Below, in pieces: positions 1-7,886 of a DNA stretch of 9,177 nucleotides (position 1 is the stretch's first letter; each line of letters starts with the position of its first letter). Under the pieces are notes generated by a model that was not told where the DNA came from, searched no databases, and saw only the letters and a program-made list of their open reading frames with translations. The stretch lies in contig DHGE01000171.1 of assembly GCA_002402635.1 (NCBI GenBank), forward strand, positions 1 through 9,177, in the 5' to 3' direction. The stretch is from Deferribacterales bacterium UBA4806. GTDB lineage: Bacteria; Chrysiogenota; Deferribacteres; Deferribacterales; UBA228. Both the position numbers and the translations under genes were made by a program.

Positions 1-2
1 AA

Positions 3-25
3 AGAGGAAATTGTTCAAAAGTCTT
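3..25. repeat. Left copy of a 23-base terminal inverted repeat
   Basis: The segment beginning AGAGGAAATTGTTCAAAAG and ending GTCTT is the exact reverse complement of the last 23 bases of the window (9155-9177). Identity stops at base 26 on the inner side. On the outer side the right copy runs off the window, so the full length of the repeat is unknown. Such a match at both extremes is not expected by chance. It fits the ends of two oppositely oriented copies of an insertion sequence or similar repeat lying just outside. No transposase is visible here and I cannot name the family. Confidence 0.8.
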
Positions 26-104
26 AAAAAATAAGATATTAGGTAATTATTTAAAATTTTAGCATCAAATATTTTTTTTGTTTGAGATTGACAAATCTTA
101 CAGG

Positions 105-1100
105 TCATTTGTTTTTTCTGAAAATAAACCTTAAAAAGGGTTTTAAAAAAGCAGGTATTTTTTTAATTAATATTTTTTTTAACCTAACTAAATGAATATT
201 TTTAGAAAAATCAATATTTGCGTGGCTATCACTAAATAAATATTTGTTTAATATGATATCTGGAGTAATGTATGAAGGTGGTATTAATTTCTCACATTGA
301 AACTCATTTGTATCCAGCCCAATACAGTTATCTCCATGAGTAGCCGAGTGAGTTCCTTCTAAGCCTATATTTTTTATAGTGTTTTTTTTTGGAATTATTG
401 ATAAGCCATTATTAAACAGACAGTTAAAACACCACTGAAAATCCCAGGTATCAAGTCCTTTGACTATTAAATTAAACATATTTTCATAATATTCTGCAAC
501 ACGAATATCACAAAGCCAATTTAATTGTTTATTTTCTTTAAAAATATGCCAATAGGAAATATTTACATCATAGGTTTTCCATGCTCTTCTCCATGTTGCC
601 CATCCCCATACAGGATAATAATTTGAAAAAAAATAGTCTTCTTCTAAATAAGATAAGTCTTTTTTAATAAAATTTGAACCACATATCATCATAATTCTAT
701 TGTCGTCTTTGTATCTTTCAAGCAACTTTTCACAGAACCAGAAGAAGCTTTGAGATGGGATACAATCATCTTCAAGAATTATTCCCATTTCTTCATTTTT
801 GAAAAACCATGTAATAGCGCTGCTTACTGCGAATTTACAACCCAAATTTCTATCCCTGAAAAGGGTTTTTACTTCACAATTCCAGTCAATGTTATTCATC
901 ACGTACTCACGCACAGCTTTTACTTTCTCCGCCTCTCCTTCCTTATTTCCCCTTGGCCCATCAGCTGCTACATACAGTTTGGGTGGCTTTGCCTGCCGTA
1001 TAGCTTCAAACACTTGTTTTGTAGTATCAAGTCGATTAAAAATTAAAAAAAGTACTGCAGTTTTTAAAGGATATGGCGGTATAAATTTATTAATATTCAA
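105..1100 (-). CDS. Glycosyltransferase, GT-A fold (family 2-like)
   Basis: This 331-residue protein probably transfers a sugar from a nucleotide-sugar donor onto a growing surface glycan at the cytoplasmic face of the membrane. The N-terminus (residues 14-35) reads TAVLFLIFNRLDTTKQVFEA, the usual opening of GT-A enzymes annotated as sugar or nucleotide-diphospho-sugar transferases. An acidic metal-binding EDD lies at residues 110-112 after GIIL. A WGWATWRRAWKTYD block follows, which is typical of the same family. No signal peptide or clear membrane segment is seen. The start is a TTG at 1098-1100, preceded by AAAGAGG at 1111-1117 with a 10-base spacer; no better ATG is available upstream. 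It is the last gene of the minus-strand polysaccharide group. Donor and acceptor cannot be read from the sequence. Confidence 0.85.
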   Translation of the reverse strand: MNINKFIPPYPLKTAVLFLIFNRLDTTKQVFEAIRQAKPPKLYVAADGPRGNKEGEAEKVKAVREYVMNNIDWNCEVKTLFRDRNLGCKFAVSSAITWFFKNEEMGIILEDDCIPSQSFFWFCEKLLERYKDDNRIMMICGSNFIKKDLSYLEEDYFFSNYYPVWGWATWRRAWKTYDVNISYWHIFKENKQLNWLCDIRVAEYYENMFNLIVKGLDTWDFQWCFNCLFNNGLSIIPKKNTIKNIGLEGTHSATHGDNCIGLDTNEFQCEKLIPPSYITPDIILNKYLFSDSHANIDFSKNIHLVRLKKILIKKIPAFLKPFLRFIFRKNK

Positions 1101-1145
1101 TTGATAATAACCTCTTTATAAATATCATGTTTTTATAATAATTGC

Positions 1146-1294
1146 TTATATTTTAAAATTTTCACCATTTATATTATCACTATACACAAGAACCTTAATA
1201 TTAATAGCTAGCTCATTTTTCTGCAGTGCTTCTATACTTTGCCTTGTATGCCACTGACGGTTATATGTAAAAAGAACAATGGGGGATAATGCAT
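1146..1294 (-). pseudogene. Eroded N-terminal remnant of a glycosyltransferase
   Basis: The spacer between the methyltransferase and the downstream transferase encodes, on the minus strand, a stretch containing SPIVLFTYNRQWHTRQSIEA followed by LQKN and later VYSD. This is the typical N-terminus of a family-2-like sugar transferase (hydrophobic strand, YNR, HT, EALQKN, YSD). It ends at a TAA at 1146-1148 after about 50 codons, far short of the roughly 300 residues such enzymes need. No start codon lies in this frame. The ATG at 1292-1294 is one base out of phase, and adding one C to the five-C run at 1281-1285 would join it to this frame (MHYPPIVLF). The same frame is continuous with the upstream methyltransferase gene apart from the TAG at 1305-1307. 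I infer a gene lost by deletion of its 3' part plus a frameshift. Confidence 0.7.
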
Positions 1295-1304
1295 TCTGTA
1301 ATCC

Positions 1305-2096
1305 CTAAGTTTTTAAAATAGCAACAATATTTTGAAATGCATATATTTCAGTTGTAATTGGAATATAATTTTTAATTTCAATCAAGGAGCCACCTGGAAG
1401 TATTCTATAAAACTTGTAATTCATTAACAAATCCCAAAAGTCCTTAAAACTTACTTTACTGATTATATTCATTTCATTAAACTCAAATTGGATAGCTTTA
1501 ATCTTATTTGTTTCTATATATGATTTAGCTCCCAGCAATACATTGTATTCATTTCCTTCTGTGTCTATTTTTAACAGGTCAATTTTATCAATATTTTCTT
1601 TATTTAAAAAATTATCAAGTTTTATTACTTGAACTGAATGTGATATAGGATTACCTTTATGTAAATCATTGATTACATTTTTATATAATGTAGCATGTGA
1701 AGAACCATCATTTATATCATAATCATACAATTCAAGTATTCCATCACTGTCACTCACAGCAACATTTATTGCTTTAAATTTCTTTGCAATTACGTTCTTG
1801 ATTAATTTTTCAAATGAAGTTGGGTGTGGCTCAAAAGCTATTACAAATGATTGTTTATTAATATCAAATATTTTTTTTGAATAATTACCAACATTGGCCC
1901 CAACATCAATAACTACAGGATTTATTTTATTCTTTAAGTACTTTTTAAGCCAGGCATTTTCGCCTATCAGGTACTCATTCTGGAAATTTAATATTCCAAG
2001 TCCTCTAAGGCTTAGTTGATATAATAAGTTATTGAATTTTCTAAAACTTTTCTTGCCAAATATGTAACCATACAATTTATAAATTAAATTAATCAT
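1305..2096 (-). CDS. FkbM family SAM-dependent methyltransferase
   Basis: This 263-residue protein probably methylates a hydroxyl of a glycan or glycolipid using S-adenosylmethionine. Residues 61-73 carry VVIDVGANVGNYS, the glycine-rich SAM-binding motif I. The acidic end of the second strand appears at FEPHP (88-92). The FkbM signature IDLLKIDTEGNEYNVLLGA occupies 172-190. The length is normal for the family, with about 50 leading residues before the Rossmann core. It lies 99 bases downstream of fcl and just before a glycosyltransferase remnant, so O-methylation of a sugar in this polysaccharide is the natural reading, though the target is inferred. The ATG at 2094-2096 has no convincing Shine-Dalgarno sequence. 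FkbM-like proteins are common in O-antigen and capsule clusters. Confidence 0.88.
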   Translation of the reverse strand: MINLIYKLYGYIFGKKSFRKFNNLLYQLSLRGLGILNFQNEYLIGENAWLKKYLKNKINPVVIDVGANVGNYSKKIFDINKQSFVIAFEPHPTSFEKLIKNVIAKKFKAINVAVSDSDGILELYDYDINDGSSHATLYKNVINDLHKGNPISHSVQVIKLDNFLNKENIDKIDLLKIDTEGNEYNVLLGAKSYIETNKIKAIQFEFNEMNIISKVSFKDFWDLLMNYKFYRILPGGSLIEIKNYIPITTEIYAFQNIVAILKT

Positions 2097-2195
2097 TTAA
2101 ATTTCATGACCATTATATAGCAAATTATTTCAACTCACTTAACAAATCATTACACCAAATGCAAAATAAAATTTTATAATTATTTTTCCTAACTT

Positions 2196-3371
2196 TTATT
2201 CACTAACATTTAAAAAATCTATATACCATTTATACAATTTCTTTATTCCCTCTTCAAGCTCAACAGTATGTCTCCACCCAAAAGAATGCAGTTTCCCAAC
2301 ATCAGTTATTTTTTCCATAGTGCCAACTGGCTTATTAATATTAAAATAAAAATTTCCATTAAAACCTACAATATCTTTTATTATATAGGCTAATTCTTTA
2401 ATTGAAATACCACAACCTGTGCCAATGTTTATATGGGTATTGCGAATTTCTGGAGTAGCTGTTGTGGATTTGTCTTTAATTAAATCTGAAAAGTTTATAT
2501 TCTCCATTAAATATACACAAGCTTCTGCCATGTCTAGGCTAAATAGAAATTCTCTAATAGGTTTGCCAGATCCCCATATTTCGACTTGGACATCATTCAA
2601 GTTGGTGGTAATCCTTATTCCATATTTTGCTAATATATTTATTATTTCTTCATCTGTGTTGCTATTTGATACGTTTTCTATAGGATTTTTATGTAAATCC
2701 TTTCTTATATTTTGCCAGTCATTATTCTCAAGCAATTTTCCAAGATATATTTTGCGCATTAAGGCAGGCAAAACATGTGATTTTTCAAGGTCAAAATTGT
2801 CATAAGGCCCATATAGATTTGTTGGCATCACGGATATAAAGTTTGTACCATATTGAATGTTATAACTTTCGCACATCTTTATACCAGCTATTTTCGCAAT
2901 AGCATAAGGCTCATTGCTATATTCTAAGGGCCCTGTTAAAAGATACTCTTCTCTCATAGGTTGTGGACACTCTTTAGGATAAATGCATGTACTGCCAAGA
3001 AAAAGAAGTTTTTCTACATCATGTTTGTAGCTTTGGTAGATAACATTATTTTGAATTTGTAAATTTTTATAAATAAAGTCAGCTCTGTACGTATTGTTAG
3101 CAATTATACCTCCAACTTTTGCAGCAGCAAAAAAGACATACTCTGGCTTTTCCTTTTTAAAAAAATTTTCAACTACCACGTTATCTAACAAATCCAATTG
3201 GGCCCATGCTATCTCTCGTAACTCCTTTGAATTCTTAAATCGATATATTGGATTATGAGTATTGTAAGTGCTTATTATATTTGTATACCCTTTATCTATA
3301 AGTTTACTAATAATGGCACTGCCTGCTAATCCTGTGCCACCTGCAACATAAATTTTACTGTTTTTATTCAT
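2196..3371 (-). CDS. fcl: GDP-L-fucose synthase (long form)
   Basis: This enzyme converts GDP-4-keto-6-deoxy-D-mannose to GDP-L-fucose by C3/C5 epimerisation and NADPH-dependent reduction in the cytoplasm. It is an extended short-chain dehydrogenase. The nucleotide-binding GGTGLAG lies at residues 11-17, AAKVGGIIANN at 83-93, the catalytic serine in GSTCIYP (S127), and the Tyr-Lys pair in YAIAK (Y156, K160). At 391 residues it exceeds the usual 310-330. The extra length is mainly an insert at about 212-262 (LLENNDWQNIRKDL onward, ending near the GSGKPIREF block) and a small one at 296-310. From memory, similar inserts occur in Bacteroides-type GDP-fucose synthases. Its ATG overlaps the end of gmd by 8 bases, so the two are probably translationally coupled and consecutive in the pathway. 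Confidence 0.95.
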   Translation of the reverse strand: MNKNSKIYVAGGTGLAGSAIISKLIDKGYTNIISTYNTHNPIYRFKNSKELREIAWAQLDLLDNVVVENFFKKEKPEYVFFAAAKVGGIIANNTYRADFIYKNLQIQNNVIYQSYKHDVEKLLFLGSTCIYPKECPQPMREEYLLTGPLEYSNEPYAIAKIAGIKMCESYNIQYGTNFISVMPTNLYGPYDNFDLEKSHVLPALMRKIYLGKLLENNDWQNIRKDLHKNPIENVSNSNTDEEIINILAKYGIRITTNLNDVQVEIWGSGKPIREFLFSLDMAEACVYLMENINFSDLIKDKSTTATPEIRNTHINIGTGCGISIKELAYIIKDIVGFNGNFYFNINKPVGTMEKITDVGKLHSFGWRHTVELEEGIKKLYKWYIDFLNVSE

Positions 3372-4509
3372 GAAAATGTTTTATATCAAAGCCACCGCTC
3401 TTCAGGTATGCTTGCTTTTCTTGTTCATGATAATCATATTTTACCATAATCCTGACAAGTTCTTTCAAGTTAGTTTTTGGTATCCATCCAAGTTTTTTCT
3501 TTGCCTTTATTGCATCTCCTAACAAAATATCCACTTCAGTAGGCCTGAAATACCTTGCATCAACACGAATAATAGGCTTATTTATTAGAATTTTACTTAT
3601 TTTGTTATTATTTAATTTCCCTAAATTTTTATTCTCAACTGACCTAACTATTCCAACTTCATCTAATCTTTTACCTCTCCACTCAATTTTCATTCCTAAT
3701 TCTTCAGCTGCTAACTCTACAAACTCTCTTACCGAATGAGTTTCTCCTGTAGCAATTACATAGTCATCAGGCTCATCCTGTTGCAGCATTAACCACATAG
3801 ATTTTACAAAATCTTTTGCATAGCCCCAGTCTCTTTTTGCTTCAAGATTTCCAAGATATAAAGTGTCCTGTAGTCCTAATAATATTCGGGACAAGGCCCT
3901 TGTAATTTTCCTTGTAACAAAGGTTTCACCTCTTCTCTCAGATTCATGGTTAAAAAGTATTCCATTGCATGCAAATATTCCATAAGCTTCACGGTAATTG
4001 ACAGTTATCCAGTAACTATATAATTTTGCTGCTGCATAAGGGCTCCTTGGATAAAAAGGAGTTTTTTCATTCTGTGGCACTTCACAAGCTCGACCATATA
4101 ATTCACTAGTTGAAGCCTGATAAAATCTTACACTTTTTTCCATTCCTAATATTTTAATTGCTTCTAAAAGGCGTAAAGTTCCAAGAGCATCTGTATTTGC
4201 TGTATATTCCGGCATTTCAAATGAAACCTTTACATGGCTTTGTGCCCCAAGGTTATATATTTCATCAGGTTGAACTTGTTGAACCAATTTAATTATATTA
4301 GCAGCATCAGTCAAATCTCCATAGTGCATAAAAAAACTAACATTTTCCTGATGCGGATCAACATATATATGGTCAACACGCTCAGTATTAAACAGAGAGG
4401 ATCGTCTTTTAATACCGTGGACGATGTATCCTTTTTCCAACAGTAATTCTGCAAGATATGACCCGTCCTGACCAGTTATCCCTGTAATTAAAGCAATTTT
4501 ATTTTTCAT
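3364..4509 (-). CDS. gmd: GDP-mannose 4,6-dehydratase
   Basis: It dehydrates GDP-D-mannose to GDP-4-keto-6-deoxy-D-mannose, the committed step toward GDP-L-fucose and other GDP-6-deoxyhexoses. The NADP-binding GITGQDGSYLAE begins at residue 10 (G10, G13, G16). Other family blocks are YGDLTD (63-68), NLGAQSHV (86-93), the active-site STSELYG (133-139), SPYAAAK with Y158 and K162, NHESERRGETFVTRKI (187-202), and ARYFRPTEVD near 318-327. The 381-residue length is slightly above the usual 340-370. About 15 extra residues fall in an Asn/Lys-rich stretch at 290-312, just before the RYFRPTEVD block. It is the first gene of the minus-strand group, and its terminal TAA sits inside the start of fcl. 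No strong Shine-Dalgarno sequence precedes the ATG. Confidence 0.97.
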   Translation of the reverse strand: MKNKIALITGITGQDGSYLAELLLEKGYIVHGIKRRSSLFNTERVDHIYVDPHQENVSFFMHYGDLTDAANIIKLVQQVQPDEIYNLGAQSHVKVSFEMPEYTANTDALGTLRLLEAIKILGMEKSVRFYQASTSELYGRACEVPQNEKTPFYPRSPYAAAKLYSYWITVNYREAYGIFACNGILFNHESERRGETFVTRKITRALSRILLGLQDTLYLGNLEAKRDWGYAKDFVKSMWLMLQQDEPDDYVIATGETHSVREFVELAAEELGMKIEWRGKRLDEVGIVRSVENKNLGKLNNNKISKILINKPIIRVDARYFRPTEVDILLGDAIKAKKKLGWIPKTNLKELVRIMVKYDYHEQEKQAYLKSGGFDIKHFHE

Positions 4510-4718
4510 ATAATTCTATGCCTATTAAAAGATTATAAATAATTTTCAGTTTAATTACTACATTAAAACTTTCATCGAAATATTTAATTTAATACTTATA
4601 AAAAGAGGCTTAAATTTGATAGCGATCTTTAAATTTATAATTTATCTTATGATATTATGATATTAAAATTTTTGTTTAAAATTAGTTTTAATCATCTATA
4701 CTATAGACATAATTTATA
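4510..4718. promoter_or_regulatory. Divergent intergenic region between gmd and a GT4 gene
   Basis: This 209-base AT-rich spacer separates divergently transcribed gene groups and must hold promoters for both. On the minus strand a TATAAT lies at 4532-4537, about 23 bases before the gmd start, without a good -35. On the plus strand TATACT at 4697-4702 lies 19 bases after TTGTTT (4672-4677) and would give a leader of only about 10 bases. An 8-base tandem repeat, ATGATATT twice, lies at 4649-4664. These promoter calls are weak because the background is so AT-rich. Confidence 0.35.
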
Positions 4719-5873
4719 ATGAAAATCGCTTATGTTTCAACTTATGACTCAGATGATATTCATAATTGGTCTGGAACAGGATATTATATTAAAAACACAT
4801 TGAAGCAACAAGGTTTCGAAGTTATAACAATAGGGTCATTAAACGAAAAAATGGTGTTGTTTTTTAAAGCCAAAAGTTTTTATTATAAAAAAATACTAAA
4901 GAAAAATTATTTACGAGATAGGGAACCATTTTTACTTAAATACTATTCTAAACAAGTCGAACAATCATTATTGAATTGTGATTATGACATTGTTTTTAGC
5001 CCAGGGACAATTCCAATAGCATATTTAAATTGTAATAAACCTATAATATTTTGGACAGATGCGACATTTGCAGGTATGGTTAATTTTTATCCTTCTTTCA
5101 GTAAATTAGATATTAGAACTATTAAAAATGGCAATAATATGGAACAGTTATCTTTAACCAGGTGTCATACCGCTATTTATGCTTCAGATTGGGCTGCAAA
5201 GAGTGCTATTGACAATTACAATGTCAATCCAGAAAAAATAAAAGTTCTTCCTTTTGGGGCAAATTTTGTATCTGCTTTAACTTTTAATGATTTAAAAATC
5301 CATATAATAAATAAAGATTACAACACTTGCAAGTTACTTTTTATTGGAGTTGATTGGGACAGGAAAAATGGAGATTTAGTAGTAGAGACTGCCAAGGTAT
5401 TACGAGATATGGGTATAAATGTAGAATTACATATTGTTGGTTGTGAACCTGATATTAATCAGCCTTTTATTATTAAACATGGTTTTCTTTCAAAGAACAA
5501 TGAAAAACAGAGAAATATACTGTATAAACTTTTTCTCAACTCTCATTTTCTTTTTGTTCCTTCAAAATCCGAATGTTATGGTGTTGTATTTGCTGAAGCT
5601 AGTTCTTTTGGATTACCTTCAATATCAACTAATGTTGGTGGTATCCCAACGGTTATTAATGATGGCATTAATGGAAAATTATTTAATCTCTCAACATCTC
5701 CAAATATAATTGCTGAATTTATTAAAAATTGTTTTCTTAATCGGGATTATTATATTAAACTTTCTCTATCATCCTATGAGGAATATATTCTTAGGTTAAA
5801 TTGGGAAGTTATTGGCGAGAAACTAAAATCAATAATTGAATCAGTGCCTGTGTATAAAAGAAATGTGGTATAG
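4719..5873 (+). CDS. Glycosyltransferase family 4 (GT-B fold)
   Basis: This 384-residue protein probably adds one sugar to a lipid-linked glycan in the cytoplasm. The C-terminal half shows the GT4 donor-binding domain. LLFIGVDWDRKNGDLVVETA opens it near residue 207. The E-x7-E motif is SECYGVVFAEASSFGLPS with E285 and E293, followed by TNVGGIP and NDGINGKLF. The N-terminal half, beginning MKIAYVSTYDSDD with WSGTGYY at 17-23, is consistent with the acceptor domain of this fold. No signal peptide or transmembrane segment is evident. The start ATG lacks a recognisable Shine-Dalgarno sequence, but the MKIAYVS opening is typical for the family. It is followed 36 bases later by a GT2 gene on the same strand. 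The sugar transferred cannot be told from sequence. Confidence 0.88.
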   Translation: MKIAYVSTYDSDDIHNWSGTGYYIKNTLKQQGFEVITIGSLNEKMVLFFKAKSFYYKKILKKNYLRDREPFLLKYYSKQVEQSLLNCDYDIVFSPGTIPIAYLNCNKPIIFWTDATFAGMVNFYPSFSKLDIRTIKNGNNMEQLSLTRCHTAIYASDWAAKSAIDNYNVNPEKIKVLPFGANFVSALTFNDLKIHIINKDYNTCKLLFIGVDWDRKNGDLVVETAKVLRDMGINVELHIVGCEPDINQPFIIKHGFLSKNNEKQRNILYKLFLNSHFLFVPSKSECYGVVFAEASSFGLPSISTNVGGIPTVINDGINGKLFNLSTSPNIIAEFIKNCFLNRDYYIKLSLSSYEEYILRLNWEVIGEKLKSIIESVPVYKRNVV

Positions 5874-5909
5874 TAAAATAATTAGCGAAAAATGAGTCTG
5901 TCTTAGGGT

Positions 5910-6746
5910 ATGAGTGAATTGCCTTTGGTTTCAATAGTTACAGTTGTGAAAAATTGTGTGCAACATATTGAAGAAACAATAAAAAGTGTAATTAACCAAA
6001 CATATCCAAATATTGAATATATAATAATTGATGGTGGCTCAGTTGATGGCACAGTGGATATAATAAAAAAATATGATGATTATATTGATTATTGGATCTC
6101 TGAGCCTGATAGTGGGATAAGTGCTGCTTTCAATAAAGGGATCAGATGTTGTAAAGGGGAATTAATAGGGTTGATAAATGCTGGTGATAAATACGAAGTT
6201 GATGCAGTAAAAACAGTTGTGAATACTTATTTAAATTCTTCTGGCAATGTATTTTACTCCGATTTGAAATGTATTGATGAAGATGGAAAGGAAAAATATA
6301 TTTTAAAAGCTGAAAAACATGTTAATAAAAAAACATTTAAATATAGAATGCCAGCAGTACCACATCCTACAATATTTATAAAATCATGTATTTATAAACA
6401 TATCATGTTTGATGAAAATTATCATTATGCAATGGATTACGATTTTTTAAGAAACCTTGTTAATAAATCATACAGTTTTATATATATTGATAAACCACTA
6501 TCTTCTATTAGAATAATTGGTAAATCAAATATTTTTTTTAAAGAAACTATAAATGAGGTTTATAATATCTCCATTAAGTTTGGTGATAATAAATTAATTT
6601 CTTATATTTACAATAAGATATATTTATATATAAAAAATTGTTTAATTAAAAAACTCAATAACCACAAACATGGAAAAAATATATTGTTTATTTACAGAAA
6701 AATAAAAACAATCTTAAGATTAAATAAGTATAATCAATTAGAATAG
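5910..6746 (+). CDS. Glycosyltransferase family 2
   Basis: This 278-residue GT-A enzyme is likely to elongate the polysaccharide repeat unit. Residues 7-48 hold the classic opening VSIVTVVKNC, SVINQTYPNIEYIIIDGGS and DGT. Residues 62-77 read WISEPDSGISAAFNKG, typical of WcaA-like transferases. The metal-binding DxD position is LINAGD at 88-93, so the motif keeps only its final aspartate, as in a number of family members. PAVPHPTIFIK and MDYDF follow in the acceptor half. The C-terminal 50 residues are lysine-rich and hydrophobic by turns and may contact the membrane. The ATG follows TTAGGGT very closely. It is the second gene of the plus-strand pair, and its 3' end overlaps the convergent GT4 gene by 13 bases. 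Confidence 0.9.
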   Translation: MSELPLVSIVTVVKNCVQHIEETIKSVINQTYPNIEYIIIDGGSVDGTVDIIKKYDDYIDYWISEPDSGISAAFNKGIRCCKGELIGLINAGDKYEVDAVKTVVNTYLNSSGNVFYSDLKCIDEDGKEKYILKAEKHVNKKTFKYRMPAVPHPTIFIKSCIYKHIMFDENYHYAMDYDFLRNLVNKSYSFIYIDKPLSSIRIIGKSNIFFKETINEVYNISIKFGDNKLISYIYNKIYLYIKNCLIKKLNNHKHGKNILFIYRKIKTILRLNKYNQLE

Positions 6747-7828
6747 TACTCAACAAGTCTTCTTAATTTTTCTTGAAATACTTTAATATCAAATTTCGCA
6801 GCATGTTGTTGGATTGTTTTCGTATCAAAAGTTTTTTCTATATTTATAAAGTTATACAGTGCCTCTAACAATTTCCCTCTTTCAAATAAGATGCCAGTTT
6901 TTCCATTTACAACAGTCTCTTTAAAACCTCCTTCGTTGACTGCAATAACTGGCTTGCCTGAAGCCATTGCCTCCAGAGGAGTTAATCCAAAATCCTCATC
7001 TATAGCTGTTGCCACAAGAGCTTTACATCTACTATAAAGCTCTATCAGTTCATTTTCTGGTAAAAAACCTAAAAATTGTATATTATTGCCTGCTAACAAT
7101 TTTAAGCTTTTATACATCCTACCCTCCCCAACAATTAATAATTTTATTTTGAGATTGTTAAAAGCTAAAATTTGTTCCTCAATTTCTTTTTCAGGAGCTA
7201 ATCTTTGAACCGATAGAAAGAAATTTTCTTTAGAAATAAATTTATATTTTTTAGTTTCAATGGAAGGATAAAGGACCTCAGAGTCCATCTTTAAATATTT
7301 CTTCAAGCGTTGCTGCACATTGAGTGAATTAACCAATATTTTATCAATCATTGTATATTTAGATAATTCTAATGGATACAGGGGAAATCTAATAATAGAT
7401 GATGCGATTTTATTTCTAAATAATCTGCTCCTCCTTCTTATATATGGATAGTGCCTTAAATCGTAAAGGGCCCTTATAGGAGTATGGCAATAATGAATAT
7501 GTATAATATCTTGTAGAGGTATTATATACTTAGCATATTCGCCAGTTGTTATTATAATTTTTATATCTTTATCAAACTCTCTTAAATTCACACTTGTATA
7601 ATCAAGAGCTTGGCATATTCTATTGATGGCTTCATCTTTGGGTTTTTTTCTTATACCTTTAATAGGAAATATCTTTACATCAAAAGCCTCTGCAATTTTA
7701 AGTGCTTCTTTTGTTGCTTTTCTGGTATAAATAATATTGCCAGTGTCTAATGATTTAGCAATATCAATAGCAACCTTTTCTCCTCCTCCGTATGTATTCC
7801 AATCATTGTGTAAAACTGCGATTTTCAT
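6734..7828 (-). CDS. Glycosyltransferase family 4, WbaZ-like
   Basis: This 364-residue GT-B enzyme probably transfers a hexose, plausibly from a GDP-sugar, to a lipid-linked intermediate. The N-terminus MKIAVLHNDWNTYGGGEKVA carries the glycine-rich acceptor-domain loop. HYCHTPIRALYDL (112-124) resembles the HTP-R motif of WbaZ-type mannosyltransferases. The donor domain has FFLSVQRLAPEKEI (203-216), VGEGR and FLGFLPENEL, then E-x7-E as EDFGLTPLE with E278 and E286, followed by GKPVIAVNEGGFKETV. Length is standard. Mannosyl transfer is an inference from resemblance and from the presence of GDP-mannose metabolism next door. It converges with the GT2 gene, and its start lies 58 bases downstream of the disrupted vapC. 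Its Shine-Dalgarno sequence is weak. Confidence 0.9.
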   Translation of the reverse strand: MKIAVLHNDWNTYGGGEKVAIDIAKSLDTGNIIYTRKATKEALKIAEAFDVKIFPIKGIRKKPKDEAINRICQALDYTSVNLREFDKDIKIIITTGEYAKYIIPLQDIIHIHYCHTPIRALYDLRHYPYIRRRSRLFRNKIASSIIRFPLYPLELSKYTMIDKILVNSLNVQQRLKKYLKMDSEVLYPSIETKKYKFISKENFFLSVQRLAPEKEIEEQILAFNNLKIKLLIVGEGRMYKSLKLLAGNNIQFLGFLPENELIELYSRCKALVATAIDEDFGLTPLEAMASGKPVIAVNEGGFKETVVNGKTGILFERGKLLEALYNFINIEKTFDTKTIQQHAAKFDIKVFQEKLRRLVEYYSN

Positions 7829-7886
7829 AAGTTCAAGGATATATTATATTTTTTGATAATTCAACTATATGTTAAATATTGAGCCA

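Noticed and set aside
83..98. Small hairpin (AGATT...AATCT) after the last glycosyltransferase gene, and a TTGACA at 87-92
   Set aside because: The stem is only 5 bp and no T run follows in the direction of transcription; the TTGACA has no matching -10 at proper spacing.
750..1104. Plus-strand open frames opposite the transferase gene
   Set aside because: They lie antisense to a well-supported glycosyltransferase and their translations show no family features.
2419..2805. Plus-strand open frame of 128 codons
   Set aside because: It is antisense to fcl, whose motifs span the region; the frame has no recognisable domain.
4234..4446. Plus-strand open frame of 70 codons
   Set aside because: It is antisense to the conserved N-terminal part of gmd.
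5434..5709. Second plus-strand frame inside the GT4 gene
   Set aside because: It overlaps the catalytic E-x7-E region in another frame and is a leucine-rich shadow translation.
5891..5905. Four-codon frame (ATG AGT CTG TCT TAG) just before the GT2 gene
   Set aside because: It could be an upstream regulatory frame, but it is too short to support and has no ribosome binding site of its own.
7829..7886. Short spacer between the disrupted vapC and the GT4 gene
   Set aside because: I looked for a terminator or promoter and found no GC stem or convincing -35/-10 pair in this AT-rich stretch.
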